Below, piece by piece: positions 1-6,392 of a DNA stretch of 8,198 nucleotides. The notes below the pieces were generated by a model. It was not told the origin of the DNA. It made no database searches and saw only the letters and a program-made list of their open reading frames with translations. Numbering within the stretch: the stretch's first letter is position 1; the number at the start of each line of letters is the position of its first letter. The translations under genes were made by a program, and so were the position numbers. Origin of the DNA: Planctomycetes bacterium RBG_16_41_13 (GTDB taxonomy: Bacteria > Planctomycetota > Brocadiia > Brocadiales > Brocadiaceae); the NCBI GenBank assembly GCA_001828295.1, contig MHYI01000306.1, forward strand, positions 269 to 8,466. The letters run 5' to 3'.

Positions 1-190
1 CGAATGGAAGTGTGCAAAGAAATTACTGATAAGGTACTAAACGTAAACTTATGGGTTCAGGCTTCGTCGTGAGCTCAGCCGAACGGTTGTAAACCTGAAC
101 CTGCCGGGGGTTTATCGGGTAAAATAGGGCGTGCATTATAGACAACTCAATTCCATTGTCAACATTCAAAAAAAGGTAATACTTTCATCT
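1..190. other. Non-coding stretch with a nested palindrome
   Basis: No convincing gene is visible here. Two short open stretches run in from the left edge (frame 1 to the TGA at 70-72, frame 2 to the TAA at 38-40). Neither can be recognised as the end of a known protein, and they conflict with each other. The clearest structure is an 8-bp inverted repeat, GGTTCAGG (54-61) with CCTGAACC (94-101). It encloses TTCG/CGAA (63-66 and 80-83) and a central perfect palindrome TGAGCTCA (70-77). From memory, it resembles the CTTCG...GCTCAG...CGAACGG intergenic palindromes scattered through many bacterial genomes. A small stem GACAA/TTGTC lies at 141-160. Confidence 0.45.
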
Positions 191-314
191 GGTAGGGCAG
201 GGCATTGCCTGCCAGGATAAATTCCTTTTAGATTTACGATTTGGAATTTTAAATCGTACCTTGTAAATCGTACTTCGTAACAGCTCAATTTCCGGTAGGC
301 AGTGCCTACCCTAC
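191..314. repeat. REP/MITE-like unit: two hairpin repeats in inverted orientation
   Basis: The left end, 191-213, contains GGCAGG (196-201) and CCTGCC (208-213), forming a 6-bp hairpin. The right end, 294-314, contains GGTAGGCA (294-301) and TGCCTACC (303-310), an 8-bp palindrome around one base. The two ends are imperfect reverse complements of each other: the right end on the minus strand starts GTAGGGTAGGCACTGCC, against GTAGGGCAGGGCATTGCC on the left. Between them are a hairpin TACGATTT (235-242)/AAATCGTA (251-258) and two 14-bp direct repeats (250-263 and 264-277). Paired inverted REP hairpins with non-coding filler are typical of short non-autonomous elements mobilised by REP-associated transposases; no transposase is present, so mobility is inferred. 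Confidence 0.6.
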
Positions 315-330
315 ATGGCTAAAGCCCCTC

Positions 331-358
331 TTAACCCCATGGTGAATAATGGGGTTAA
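331..358. repeat. Perfect 10-bp inverted repeat (hairpin)
   Basis: TTAACCCCAT (331-340) and ATGGGGTTAA (349-358) are exact reverse complements around an 8-base loop. No T-run follows on either strand, so this is not a classical terminator. The bases just after it, GTTAACGCATGGACG (354-368), recur with one mismatch at 4897-4911. This suggests it belongs to a dispersed intergenic element. Confidence 0.6.
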
Positions 359-407
359 CGCATGGACGAACACTATGCGGCAAATAATAAACCTGTAGAG
401 AAGGTCA

Positions 408-506
408 ATGGTTGTTTTTGTGCTATTTTTTAGTTTGACTTCATGGATTTTTTATATAGCATACCTAATGGCAAAAGGTTGGGGGCAGAAACGAGAGGGG
501 CAATGA
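408..506 (+). CDS. Putative 32-residue single-span membrane protein
   Basis: This short ORF is not recognised as any named family. It starts at ATG 408, after an in-frame TAG at 396-398, and stops at TGA 504-506. Residues 2-21 are almost entirely hydrophobic (VVFVLFFSLTSWIFYIAYLM), and the tail AKGWGQKREGQ is basic. This is the layout of a single transmembrane helix with its C-terminus in the cytoplasm by the positive-inside rule. A purine-rich GAGAAGG lies just 3 bases before the ATG, which is close for a Shine-Dalgarno. A strong terminator begins 24 bases after the stop, supporting a real short transcript. Possible roles are a small accessory subunit of a membrane complex or a type I toxin-like peptide; nothing in the sequence decides between them. 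A 99-base ORF can also arise by chance. Confidence 0.4.
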   Translation: MVVFVLFFSLTSWIFYIAYLMAKGWGQKREGQ

Positions 507-530
507 TTTATGTTGCCTGTCAAAGGATAG

Positions 531-571
531 GCCACGCAATGAAAAGTAATAATCGTTGTGTGGCTTTTTTT
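531..571 (+). terminator. Rho-independent terminator
   Basis: GCCACGCAA (531-539) pairs with TTGTGTGGC (556-564) as a 9-bp stem with one G-U pair and a 16-base loop, followed directly by seven T (565-571). There is no matching A-run on the left side, so it acts on + strand transcripts. It closes the short unit holding the 408-506 ORF and separates it from nifJ. Confidence 0.85.
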
Positions 572-769
572 GTTTCAACTCAATGCCCATCTTTCGGACA
601 TAGCGTCACTAATTTAAGATAAAATTCAATTTTTACGTGTAAAATTATTTTCTTTTTATTATTATTGAATAAAAAAATAATTCTTATTATTTTATTTTGA
701 AATTATGCTTTTCTGGCCTCAATTGAAGTATTTTAGTAATGGATAAATATAATCTGCAAGGAGAAAGGA
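572..769 (+). promoter_or_regulatory. AT-rich nifJ upstream region with weak promoter candidate and RBS
   Basis: This leader lies between the terminator and the nifJ ATG and should hold its promoter. One candidate is TTGAAT (665-670), a 17-base gap and TATTTT (688-693). In DNA this AT-rich such matches are common, so it is weak. AATTATTTT-type inverted repeats around 645-683 could form a hairpin or operator. The Shine-Dalgarno AAGGAG at 758-763, six bases before the ATG at 770, is strong and fixes the start. Confidence 0.35.
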
Positions 770-3700
770 ATGAATCGTAGGACAGTAATCGTCGATGGTT
801 GTACCGCATGCGCACATGTAGTACATGCTACAAACGAAATAATTACAATCTATCCAATAACCCCATCTTCCCCAATTGCGGAGATTTGTGATGCTAAGTC
901 AGCGAAAGGACAAGTAAACATATGGGGATCAGTTCCCAAGGTGAGTGAGATGCAGTCTGAAGCTGGTGTCGCAGGCGCTGTCCACGGGTCTTTAACAACA
1001 GGGGCATTAGCAACGACTATTTCTGCTTCCCAGGGATTATTACTTATAATACCGAATATGTATAAAATAGCAGGCGAATTAACGCCTACTGTTTTTCATA
1101 TAACAGCCCGTTCGCTTGCATGCCAGGGTCTGTCGATATTTGGCGACCATTCTGACGTAATGGTTGCCCGGGCTACCGGATTCGCAATGCTGTGTTCCCA
1201 GAATGTTCAGGAAGCAATGGATTTTGCCCTTATATCACAGGCAGCGACTCTTGAGTCAAGGATTCCGTTTATGCATTTCTTTGACGGTTTCAGAACCTCT
1301 CACGAGGTACAGAAGATTGAGGAACTAAGCTTTGATGATATGCGTGCGATGATAAATGACGATCTTGTTATTGCCCATCGCAAAAGAGGGCTTTCCCCGG
1401 ATCATCCCTTTATCAGAGGCACATCACAGAATCCTGACGTGTATTTTCAAGGCAGGGAAACGGTGAATAAATATTACAACACAACTCCCGCGATAGTGCA
1501 AAAAGCGATGGACAGATTTGCAGGTATTGTTGGTCGCCAATATAAACTTTTTGACTATTATGGAGCGCCCGATGCGGAAAATATTATCGTTATTATGGGT
1601 TCAGGCGGTGAAACAGTTGCAAACACCATTAGCGCTCTTAATAAAAACGGGAAAAAACTGGGGCTTCTGCAGGTCAGGTTGTTCAGACCTTTTGATATTG
1701 ATACGTTTGTAAAAACATTGCCGGCAAGCGTAAAATCTATTGCGGTGCTTGACAGGACAAAAGAGCCTGGTGCGATTGGCGAACCACTCTATCTTGATGT
1801 GAGAACTGCGGTAGGCGAAGCGATGGAAAAAGGCATTGTAAAATTCAGGGACTATCCAAAGATAGTCGGCGGAAGATATGGACTTGGGTCAAAAGATTTT
1901 ACCCCTGCAATGGTAAAAGCCGTATATGATAATATTTCACAAGAGACGCCAAAGAATCACTTCACCATTGGCATTAACGACGATGTGTGTAATACGAGCC
2001 TGGAATATGATGAAAACTTTAATAATGATGAAAGCAAGGTATTTCGGGCATTATTTTATGGATTAGGTTCTGACGGCACTGTAGGCGCCAATAAAAACAC
2101 TATAAAAATTATTGGCGATGAAACGGATAATTATTCACAGGCATATTTTGTTTATGATTCGAAAAAAGCCGGCGCAACAACCGTATCACATCTGAGATTT
2201 GGGAAAGAAAAAATCAATAAACCCTATCTTATTTCAAAGGCGAATTTTATTGCCTGCCACAATCCTGCTTTCCCTGAAAAAATTGATATGTTATCCAATG
2301 CAGAAGAAGGCGCAACATTTCTTCTCACAACTTCGTATACCAGGGATGACGCATGGGACTCACTGCCCATTGAAGTCCAGGAACAACTCATTAAGAAAAA
2401 GATGAAGCTTTATATAATCGACGCCATTTCACTTGCTGAAGAAATTGGACTTGGCGCAAGAATAAATATGATAATGCAAACAGCCTTTTTTGTTATATCA
2501 GGTATTATCCCAAAAGAAAAAGCAGTAGAGTCTATTAAAAAAGAGATTAAAAAGACCTATATAAAGAAGGGCGAAGAAGTGGTGAAGTTGAATTATGAAG
2601 CAGTTGACCGGGCGCTGCAAAGTATTGTTGAGGTGCCTATTCCTGATAAAGCCACGAGCAAGGTAAGGATGATTAAGCCTGTACCAGACAATGCACCTGA
2701 ATTTATCAGGAATGTAACGGCAAAATTACTTGCAAATAAAGGGGATTCATTACCGGTATCGGCAATCCCGGATGACGGGACCTGGCCTACAGGAACTACG
2801 CAATATGAAAGGAGAAACATAGGCGTTTATATTCCGATATGGGAACCTGATGCATGTATACAATGCGGCCAGTGCTCTTTTGTGTGTCCTCATGCATCTA
2901 TCAGGATTAAGGCATACGACCCTTCGTTGCTGAAAAATGCACCTGCTGCTTTTAAATCTATAGACGCAACTGGAAAAGATCTTCAGGGTCTTAAATTTAC
3001 GGTACAGGTTGCTCCTGAAGATTGTACCGGATGCGCATCTTGTGTGTTCAATTGCCCTGGCCAGAAAAAGGACTCTAAAGGTAATAAGATACAAGGAGTT
3101 AAGGCAATTAATATGAAATTACAAGAACCTTTACGATGCATTGAAGCAGAAAATTATGATTTCTTTTTAAAGCTTCCGGAAACCGATACATCAAGGTTCA
3201 GTATTTCGAACGTAAAAGGCAGTCAATTTGTAAAGCCACTCTTTGAATATAGCGGCGCCTGTGTTGGTTGCGGGGAAACACCATATATTAAATTACTTAC
3301 ACAATTGTTTGGAGACCGGTTATTGATAGCAAACGCAACCGGTTGCAGTTCTATTTATGGTGGGAACCTGCCAACTACTCCTTACACAAAGCGGGGTGAC
3401 GGAAGGGGGCCTGCATGGTCAAACTCATTATTTGAAGATACGGCGGAGTTTGGCCTTGGTATGCGGCAAACGGTGGATAATTTCCACAAACAGGCAGTAG
3501 AACTTATTAATAAACTATCAGTAAAAGATACTTATGCCGGTTCTAAAGTACTATTTGACGCGCTAATTGATGCAGACCAATCGAATCAGAAATCAATTGA
3601 AGAACAAAGAGAGCGTGTTGAAAAGCTTAAACAGTTGTTAAAAAATGATAGTTCTTCAGAAGCAAAACACCTGCTTTCCCTTGCAGATTATCTGGTGAAA

Positions 3701-4150
3701 AAATCTGTATGGTCTGTAGGAGGCGATGGCTGGGGATATGATATAGGGTATAGCGGTGTAGACCATGTTTTGGCGTCCGGGGAAAATATTAAACTGCTTA
3801 TTTTGGATACAGAAGTATATTCAAATACCGGCGGGCAGATGTCAAAGGCGACTCCTTTAGGGGCAGTTGCACAATTCGCTGCGGGCGGGAAACGGACGCC
3901 AAAGAAGAATATTGGCATGATTATGTCAACTTACGGCAATGTCTATATTGCGCAAATAGCTTTTGGGGCAAATCAGGCACAAACGCTCAAGGCATTCCTT
4001 GAAGCGGATGCATATAAAGGCCCTGCTTTAATCATAGCATATTCAACTTGCATTGCGCACGGTATGGATATGAGCAAGGGAATAGAGGCGCAAGAAAAGG
4101 CCGTTGCCTGTGGATATTGGCCACTATATCGTTACAATCCTGACCTTTAG
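770..4150 (+). CDS. nifJ: Pyruvate:ferredoxin (flavodoxin) oxidoreductase, ended early by an in-frame TAG
   Basis: This is the single-chain, homodimeric enzyme that interconverts pyruvate + CoA with acetyl-CoA + CO2 and reduced ferredoxin in the cytoplasm. In autotrophs it works as pyruvate synthase. Family residues in order: YPITPSSP with T31, E64 and R114, matching the pyruvate/TPP residues of the Desulfovibrio africanus enzyme at the same numbers; the gamma-type region from about residue 430 (GLGSDGTVGANKN); two 4Fe-4S motifs (C696/C699/C702/C706 and C752/C755/C758/C762); proximal-cluster cysteines C831, C834, C859 and C1094; and the TPP motif GDGW (985-988) to N1019. The ORF is 1126 residues, but the frame continues past the TAG at 4148-4150 to a TAG at 4346-4348, giving 1192 positions, the usual family length. 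All cofactor ligands lie before the TAG. A strong AAGGAG supports the start. The function call is secure; whether a full-length protein is made is not. Confidence 0.95.
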   Translation: MNRRTVIVDGCTACAHVVHATNEIITIYPITPSSPIAEICDAKSAKGQVNIWGSVPKVSEMQSEAGVAGAVHGSLTTGALATTISASQGLLLIIPNMYKIAGELTPTVFHITARSLACQGLSIFGDHSDVMVARATGFAMLCSQNVQEAMDFALISQAATLESRIPFMHFFDGFRTSHEVQKIEELSFDDMRAMINDDLVIAHRKRGLSPDHPFIRGTSQNPDVYFQGRETVNKYYNTTPAIVQKAMDRFAGIVGRQYKLFDYYGAPDAENIIVIMGSGGETVANTISALNKNGKKLGLLQVRLFRPFDIDTFVKTLPASVKSIAVLDRTKEPGAIGEPLYLDVRTAVGEAMEKGIVKFRDYPKIVGGRYGLGSKDFTPAMVKAVYDNISQETPKNHFTIGINDDVCNTSLEYDENFNNDESKVFRALFYGLGSDGTVGANKNTIKIIGDETDNYSQAYFVYDSKKAGATTVSHLRFGKEKINKPYLISKANFIACHNPAFPEKIDMLSNAEEGATFLLTTSYTRDDAWDSLPIEVQEQLIKKKMKLYIIDAISLAEEIGLGARINMIMQTAFFVISGIIPKEKAVESIKKEIKKTYIKKGEEVVKLNYEAVDRALQSIVEVPIPDKATSKVRMIKPVPDNAPEFIRNVTAKLLANKGDSLPVSAIPDDGTWPTGTTQYERRNIGVYIPIWEPDACIQCGQCSFVCPHASIRIKAYDPSLLKNAPAAFKSIDATGKDLQGLKFTVQVAPEDCTGCASCVFNCPGQKKDSKGNKIQGVKAINMKLQEPLRCIEAENYDFFLKLPETDTSRFSISNVKGSQFVKPLFEYSGACVGCGETPYIKLLTQLFGDRLLIANATGCSSIYGGNLPTTPYTKRGDGRGPAWSNSLFEDTAEFGLGMRQTVDNFHKQAVELINKLSVKDTYAGSKVLFDALIDADQSNQKSIEEQRERVEKLKQLLKNDSSSEAKHLLSLADYLVKKSVWSVGGDGWGYDIGYSGVDHVLASGENIKLLILDTEVYSNTGGQMSKATPLGAVAQFAAGGKRTPKKNIGMIMSTYGNVYIAQIAFGANQAQTLKAFLEADAYKGPALIIAYSTCIAHGMDMSKGIEAQEKAVACGYWPLYRYNPDL

Positions 4151-4348
4151 GCACAAGGCAAAAATCCTTTAGTAATCAACAGTAAGGATCCATCAATCCC
4201 ATTCGAAGAATATGCCTACCGCGAAAATAGATATAAGGCCCTTAGGTCCTCCAATCCTGAGACGGCAAAAGAGTTGATGAAACGTGCAGAAGCGGATATC
4301 CAGAGAAGATGGAAATTGTTAAAACATATGGCAGAATGGAAGCCGTAG
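4151..4348 (+). pseudogene. nifJ: Detached C-terminal tail of pyruvate:ferredoxin oxidoreductase, same frame after TAG
   Basis: Reading on in the same frame after the TAG at 4148-4150 gives 65 codons with no further stop until TAG 4346-4348. They begin AQGKNPLVINSKDPSIPFEE and end RRWKLLKHMAEWKP. From memory of the family, this is the normal end of these enzymes: the run ...YRYNPxLxxxGKNPxxxxSK is followed by a charged helical tail rich in E, K and R. No frameshift is needed; one base change at the TAG would restore the full protein. There is no plausible independent start for the tail. It is either the lost end of a recently broken gene, part of the live gene seen through a sequencing error, or translated by readthrough. 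Confidence 0.85.
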
Positions 4349-4398
4349 AAATACATTGGGATGAACCCTCTGTTTTCACATGCCAGAACACATTATAA

Positions 4399-4863
4399 AT
4401 GAGGAAATACAATAAAATAAAAATCATAGGCATAGGCAATCTTCTCTTAATGGATGACGGTATCGGAATCCATGCAGTAAATGAATTAATGAAGCATAAA
4501 TTACCGGAAAATATAGAAATATTTGACGGCGGTACCGGAGGGTTTAAACTTCTTGAACTTATGAGTGAAGCAGACAGGGTTATCTTTATAGATGCGGTTG
4601 ACAATGGTAAGAAACCCGGTGCAATAATCAGCTTCAAAGGCGATGCCATTTATTCTTCTTATCGAAAAATCAGATATTCCTTACACGAAACTGACTTGTT
4701 GGAAGTGATTAAAATGGCAACACTCCTTGACAATCTTACGGAAATAAGGATTATTGGAATACAGCCAAAAACGGTTAAATATGGAACGGAACTTTCCATG
4801 GAATTAAAAGATGCAATACCTGAAATAATAAAGAAGGTATTCAATGAAATTGAAGAGAAATAG
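4399..4863 (+). CDS. [NiFe]-hydrogenase maturation protease (peptidase family M52, HycI/HybD type)
   Basis: This endopeptidase removes the C-terminal peptide of the hydrogenase large subunit once nickel is in place, in the cytoplasm. The 154 residues fit the family. The N-terminal motif GIGNLLLMDDGIGIH (11-25) is diagnostic. D20, D65 and H96 align in order and spacing with the nickel-sensing E16, D62 and H93 of E. coli HybD. The late motif GIQPKTVKYGTELS (120-133) matches the usual G(I/V)EPxxxxxGxxLS, with Gln for Glu. An in-frame TAA touches the ATG (4396-4398), so this is the earliest possible start; no Shine-Dalgarno is visible. It lies 50 bases after the expected nifJ stop and may be co-transcribed with it. 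No hydrogenase subunit gene is in the window, so its client is unknown. Confidence 0.92.
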   Translation: MRKYNKIKIIGIGNLLLMDDGIGIHAVNELMKHKLPENIEIFDGGTGGFKLLELMSEADRVIFIDAVDNGKKPGAIISFKGDAIYSSYRKIRYSLHETDLLEVIKMATLLDNLTEIRIIGIQPKTVKYGTELSMELKDAIPEIIKKVFNEIEEK

Positions 4864-5041
4864 AGCCGCATGTTTCTGTAAATGTCTGCACAAATAGTTA
4901 ACGCATAGACGTATTTTCCAAAAAACTAAAGTGTTACACATTTTTTGTTTGTATTTAAAATGGTTAATAGGTTATATATTTGAGCTCGACGACTTCATTT
5001 CTTGGTGATAGAGAGCGAGGTGTACTCAAAAAGCCTCATAA
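4864..5041. other. Spacer before kdsA with repeat fragments
   Basis: No gene is seen in these 178 bases. They contain GTTAACGCATAGACG (4897-4911), a near copy of 354-368. They also contain AAAGTGTTACA (4928-4938), repeated in inverted orientation at 5895-5905 after kdsA. A bulged inverted repeat pairs TTTGAGCTCG with CGAG...CTCAAA between about 4979 and 5030 and could form a leader hairpin. TTGTAT (4949-4954), a 17-base gap and TTATAT (4972-4977) make only a poor promoter match. Confidence 0.4.
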
Positions 5042-5899
5042 ATGAGAACTTCATACGCGGAAGCTATGTCAAATAAAATACCATTAAATAACTTTTCGAT
5101 AGGCGAATCTGAATTATTTTTTATCGCAGGGCCTTGCATAATAGAAAGCGAAGAAAGCTGTTTTCGGTTAGCGGAAACGTTAAAGGATATTTTTCAGAAA
5201 AATAATGTTCCCTTCATCTTTAAAGCTTCCTATGACAAGGCAAACAGGACTTCCGTTCATTCGTACAGAGGCCCCGGCATTACAAAAGGGCTGGAAATAT
5301 TACGTCAGATTAAAGAACAGTTGAAGATTCCAATCCTGTCCGACGTACATTGCACGGAAGAGATATCAATGGCGGCGGACGTGCTTGATATTATCCAAAT
5401 CCCCGCCTTTTTGTGCAGGCAGACGGATTTAATTATCGCTGCGGCAAATACCGGTAAACCTGTTAATATAAAAAAAGGGCAATTTTTATCACCTTGGGAT
5501 ATGAAATCGGTTGTTGAAAAAATAAGAAGTGCCGGAAACGGGCAGATTCTTCTCACAGAACGCGGCGCGTGTTTTGGATATAATAATTTGGTAAGCGATA
5601 TGCGCTCCCTGATTATTATGAAAACGTTAAATTGTCCTGTTATTTTTGACGCAACCCACAGTACACAGCTTCCTGGAGGACAGGGAAGCATGTCCGGCGG
5701 TGACAGAACTATGGTCGCGCCGCTTGCAAGAGCGGCTGTCGCAACGGGGGGGTGTGACGGACTCTTCCTGGAAGTGCATGAGCATCCGGAACGGGCGCTT
5801 TCCGATGCCGCCACAATGCTGCCGTTGAATGAGTTGCAGTCCCTTATAGAACAAACGAAGGATATTTACAACATTGTAAGAAAATCTGTAAAATTGTAA
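5042..5899 (+). CDS. kdsA: 3-deoxy-D-manno-octulosonate 8-phosphate synthase, metal-dependent class
   Basis: KdsA condenses phosphoenolpyruvate with arabinose 5-phosphate to KDO-8-phosphate, the committed step to the KDO of lipopolysaccharide, in the cytoplasm. Family signatures include AGPCIIESEE, FKASYDKANRTSVHSYRGPG, IQIPAFLCRQTDL, KKGQFLSPWDM, LTERGACFGYNNLVSDM and DATHSTQLPGG. C32, H206, E244 and D255 correspond to metal ligands C11, H185, E222 and D233 of the Aquifex enzyme with nearly identical spacing. Having Cys rather than the Asn of E. coli places it in the metal-dependent class. At 285 residues the length is normal. The start is uncertain: ATG 5042 directly follows an in-frame TAA and lacks a Shine-Dalgarno. 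ATG 5066 (277 residues, beginning MSNKIPL) has GGAAG only two bases before it and also fits the family. It implies an LPS-type outer membrane. Confidence 0.96.
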   Translation: MRTSYAEAMSNKIPLNNFSIGESELFFIAGPCIIESEESCFRLAETLKDIFQKNNVPFIFKASYDKANRTSVHSYRGPGITKGLEILRQIKEQLKIPILSDVHCTEEISMAADVLDIIQIPAFLCRQTDLIIAAANTGKPVNIKKGQFLSPWDMKSVVEKIRSAGNGQILLTERGACFGYNNLVSDMRSLIIMKTLNCPVIFDATHSTQLPGGQGSMSGGDRTMVAPLARAAVATGGCDGLFLEVHEHPERALSDAATMLPLNELQSLIEQTKDIYNIVRKSVKL

Positions 5900-6073
5900 C
5901 ACTTTGTTTTTTTGAGAAATATGTTTGTTTGACTACATTTATCCCGTAATTGCGCAATAAATTGTGGTAATGGCGCAGCAACACTGTTGGAGTAAATGTT
6001 TTAAATCATATTTTGTTTGGACGTTTATGTATACCACAACTTATTAAGAAGTTACTTTATTCACTATAAAAGA
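5900..6073. other. Spacer with small palindromes upstream of the tRNA
   Basis: No gene is supported. The stretch holds a perfect 10-bp palindrome ATTGCGCAAT (5949-5958) and CAACACTGTTG (5979-5989), symmetric around one base. TTGTGGTA (5962-5969) is repeated inverted as TACCACAA (6032-6039), 62 bases further on. A T-rich run after kdsA (5903-5913) lacks a convincing hairpin, so a kdsA terminator is not assigned. Confidence 0.4.
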
Positions 6074-6101
6074 TTGAAAATCGGTAAATTTGTTTTATAA
6101 T
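6074..6101 (+). promoter_or_regulatory. Sigma70-type promoter of tRNA-Thr
   Basis: TTGAAA (6074-6079) and a perfect TATAAT (6096-6101) are separated by 16 bases. Transcription would start near 6108, leaving a leader of about 20 bases before the tRNA at 6128. This is the clearest promoter in the window, and its placement fits a stand-alone tRNA transcript. Confidence 0.75.
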
Positions 6102-6127
6102 CGCCACATAATTTTATTATGTAATAA

Positions 6128-6200
6128 GCCCGCGTAGCTCAATTGGCGGAGCACATCATTCGTAATGATGAGGCTGTCGGTTCGACTCCGATCGCGGGCT
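6128..6200 (+). tRNA. tRNA-Thr, anticodon CGT
   Basis: A full cloverleaf can be drawn. The acceptor stem is GCCCGCG (6128-6134) with CGCGGGC (6193-6199). The D stem is GCTC (6137-6140) with GAGC (6149-6152). The anticodon stem is CATCA/TGATG around the loop TTCGTAA, with anticodon CGT at 6161-6163, reading ACG. The T stem is GTCGG/CCGAT (one G-U pair) around TTCGACT. The discriminator base is T6200 and CCA is not encoded, so it must be added by the CCA enzyme. Five T (6200-6204) directly after the acceptor stem may help termination. It has no other tRNA beside it. Confidence 0.97.
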
Positions 6201-6278
6201 TTTTATACACACAAAGGCGTCTTAGTACCTTCGCAGTAATTTCTCTGCATTTTTTGCCAAAATACTTAATTGTCCCTT

Positions 6279-6316
6279 CTGCAGTCGGCAATCTACAGTC
6301 GGCAGCCTGCGATTGA
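6279..6316. repeat. Degenerate 14-bp tandem repeat, about 2.7 units
   Basis: CTGCAGTCGGCAAT (6279-6292) and CTACAGTCGGCAGC (6293-6306) match at 11 of 14 positions. A decayed third unit, CTGCGATTGA, follows. It lies in the 192-base spacer between the tRNA and the phosphodiesterase gene, which otherwise shows nothing recognisable. Confidence 0.6.
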
Positions 6317-6392
6317 CCAATGACTAATATATTTTTCGTTAAGAAGTGATTAATTCTTTAAACGGTTAGAAGATTAACAATGCAATAATGCC

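Noticed and set aside
1..72. Possible 3' end of a gene running in from the left edge
   Set aside because: Frame 1 (to TGA 70-72) and frame 2 (to TAA 38-40) are both open, neither resembles a known protein end, and frame 1 ends inside the palindrome.
250..277. CRISPR array from adjacent direct repeats
   Set aside because: Only two directly abutting 14-bp units with no spacers, and no cas genes.
723..753. TTGAAG plus perfect TATAAT (748-753) as the nifJ promoter
   Set aside because: The spacing of 19 is long, and the transcript would begin at about 760, cutting into the strong AAGGAG ribosome site at 758-763.
4148..4150. Pyrrolysine insertion at the nifJ TAG
   Set aside because: No pyl gene or PYLIS-like evidence is visible, UAG is used as a normal stop nearby, and no pyrrolysine is known at this site in the family. 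Kept only as a remote alternative under the readthrough finding.
5305..5814. 169-codon antisense ORF across kdsA
   Set aside because: It is a shadow of the strongly supported kdsA frame, with no ribosome site or recognisable motif.
5970..6047. 25-codon ORF starting ATGGCGCAGC
   Set aside because: No Shine-Dalgarno, an unusual composition for a protein, and it overlaps the palindrome cluster.
6233..6255. Hairpin GCAG/CTGC followed by T6 as a tRNA terminator
   Set aside because: The stem is only four base pairs with an eight-base loop, too weak to call.
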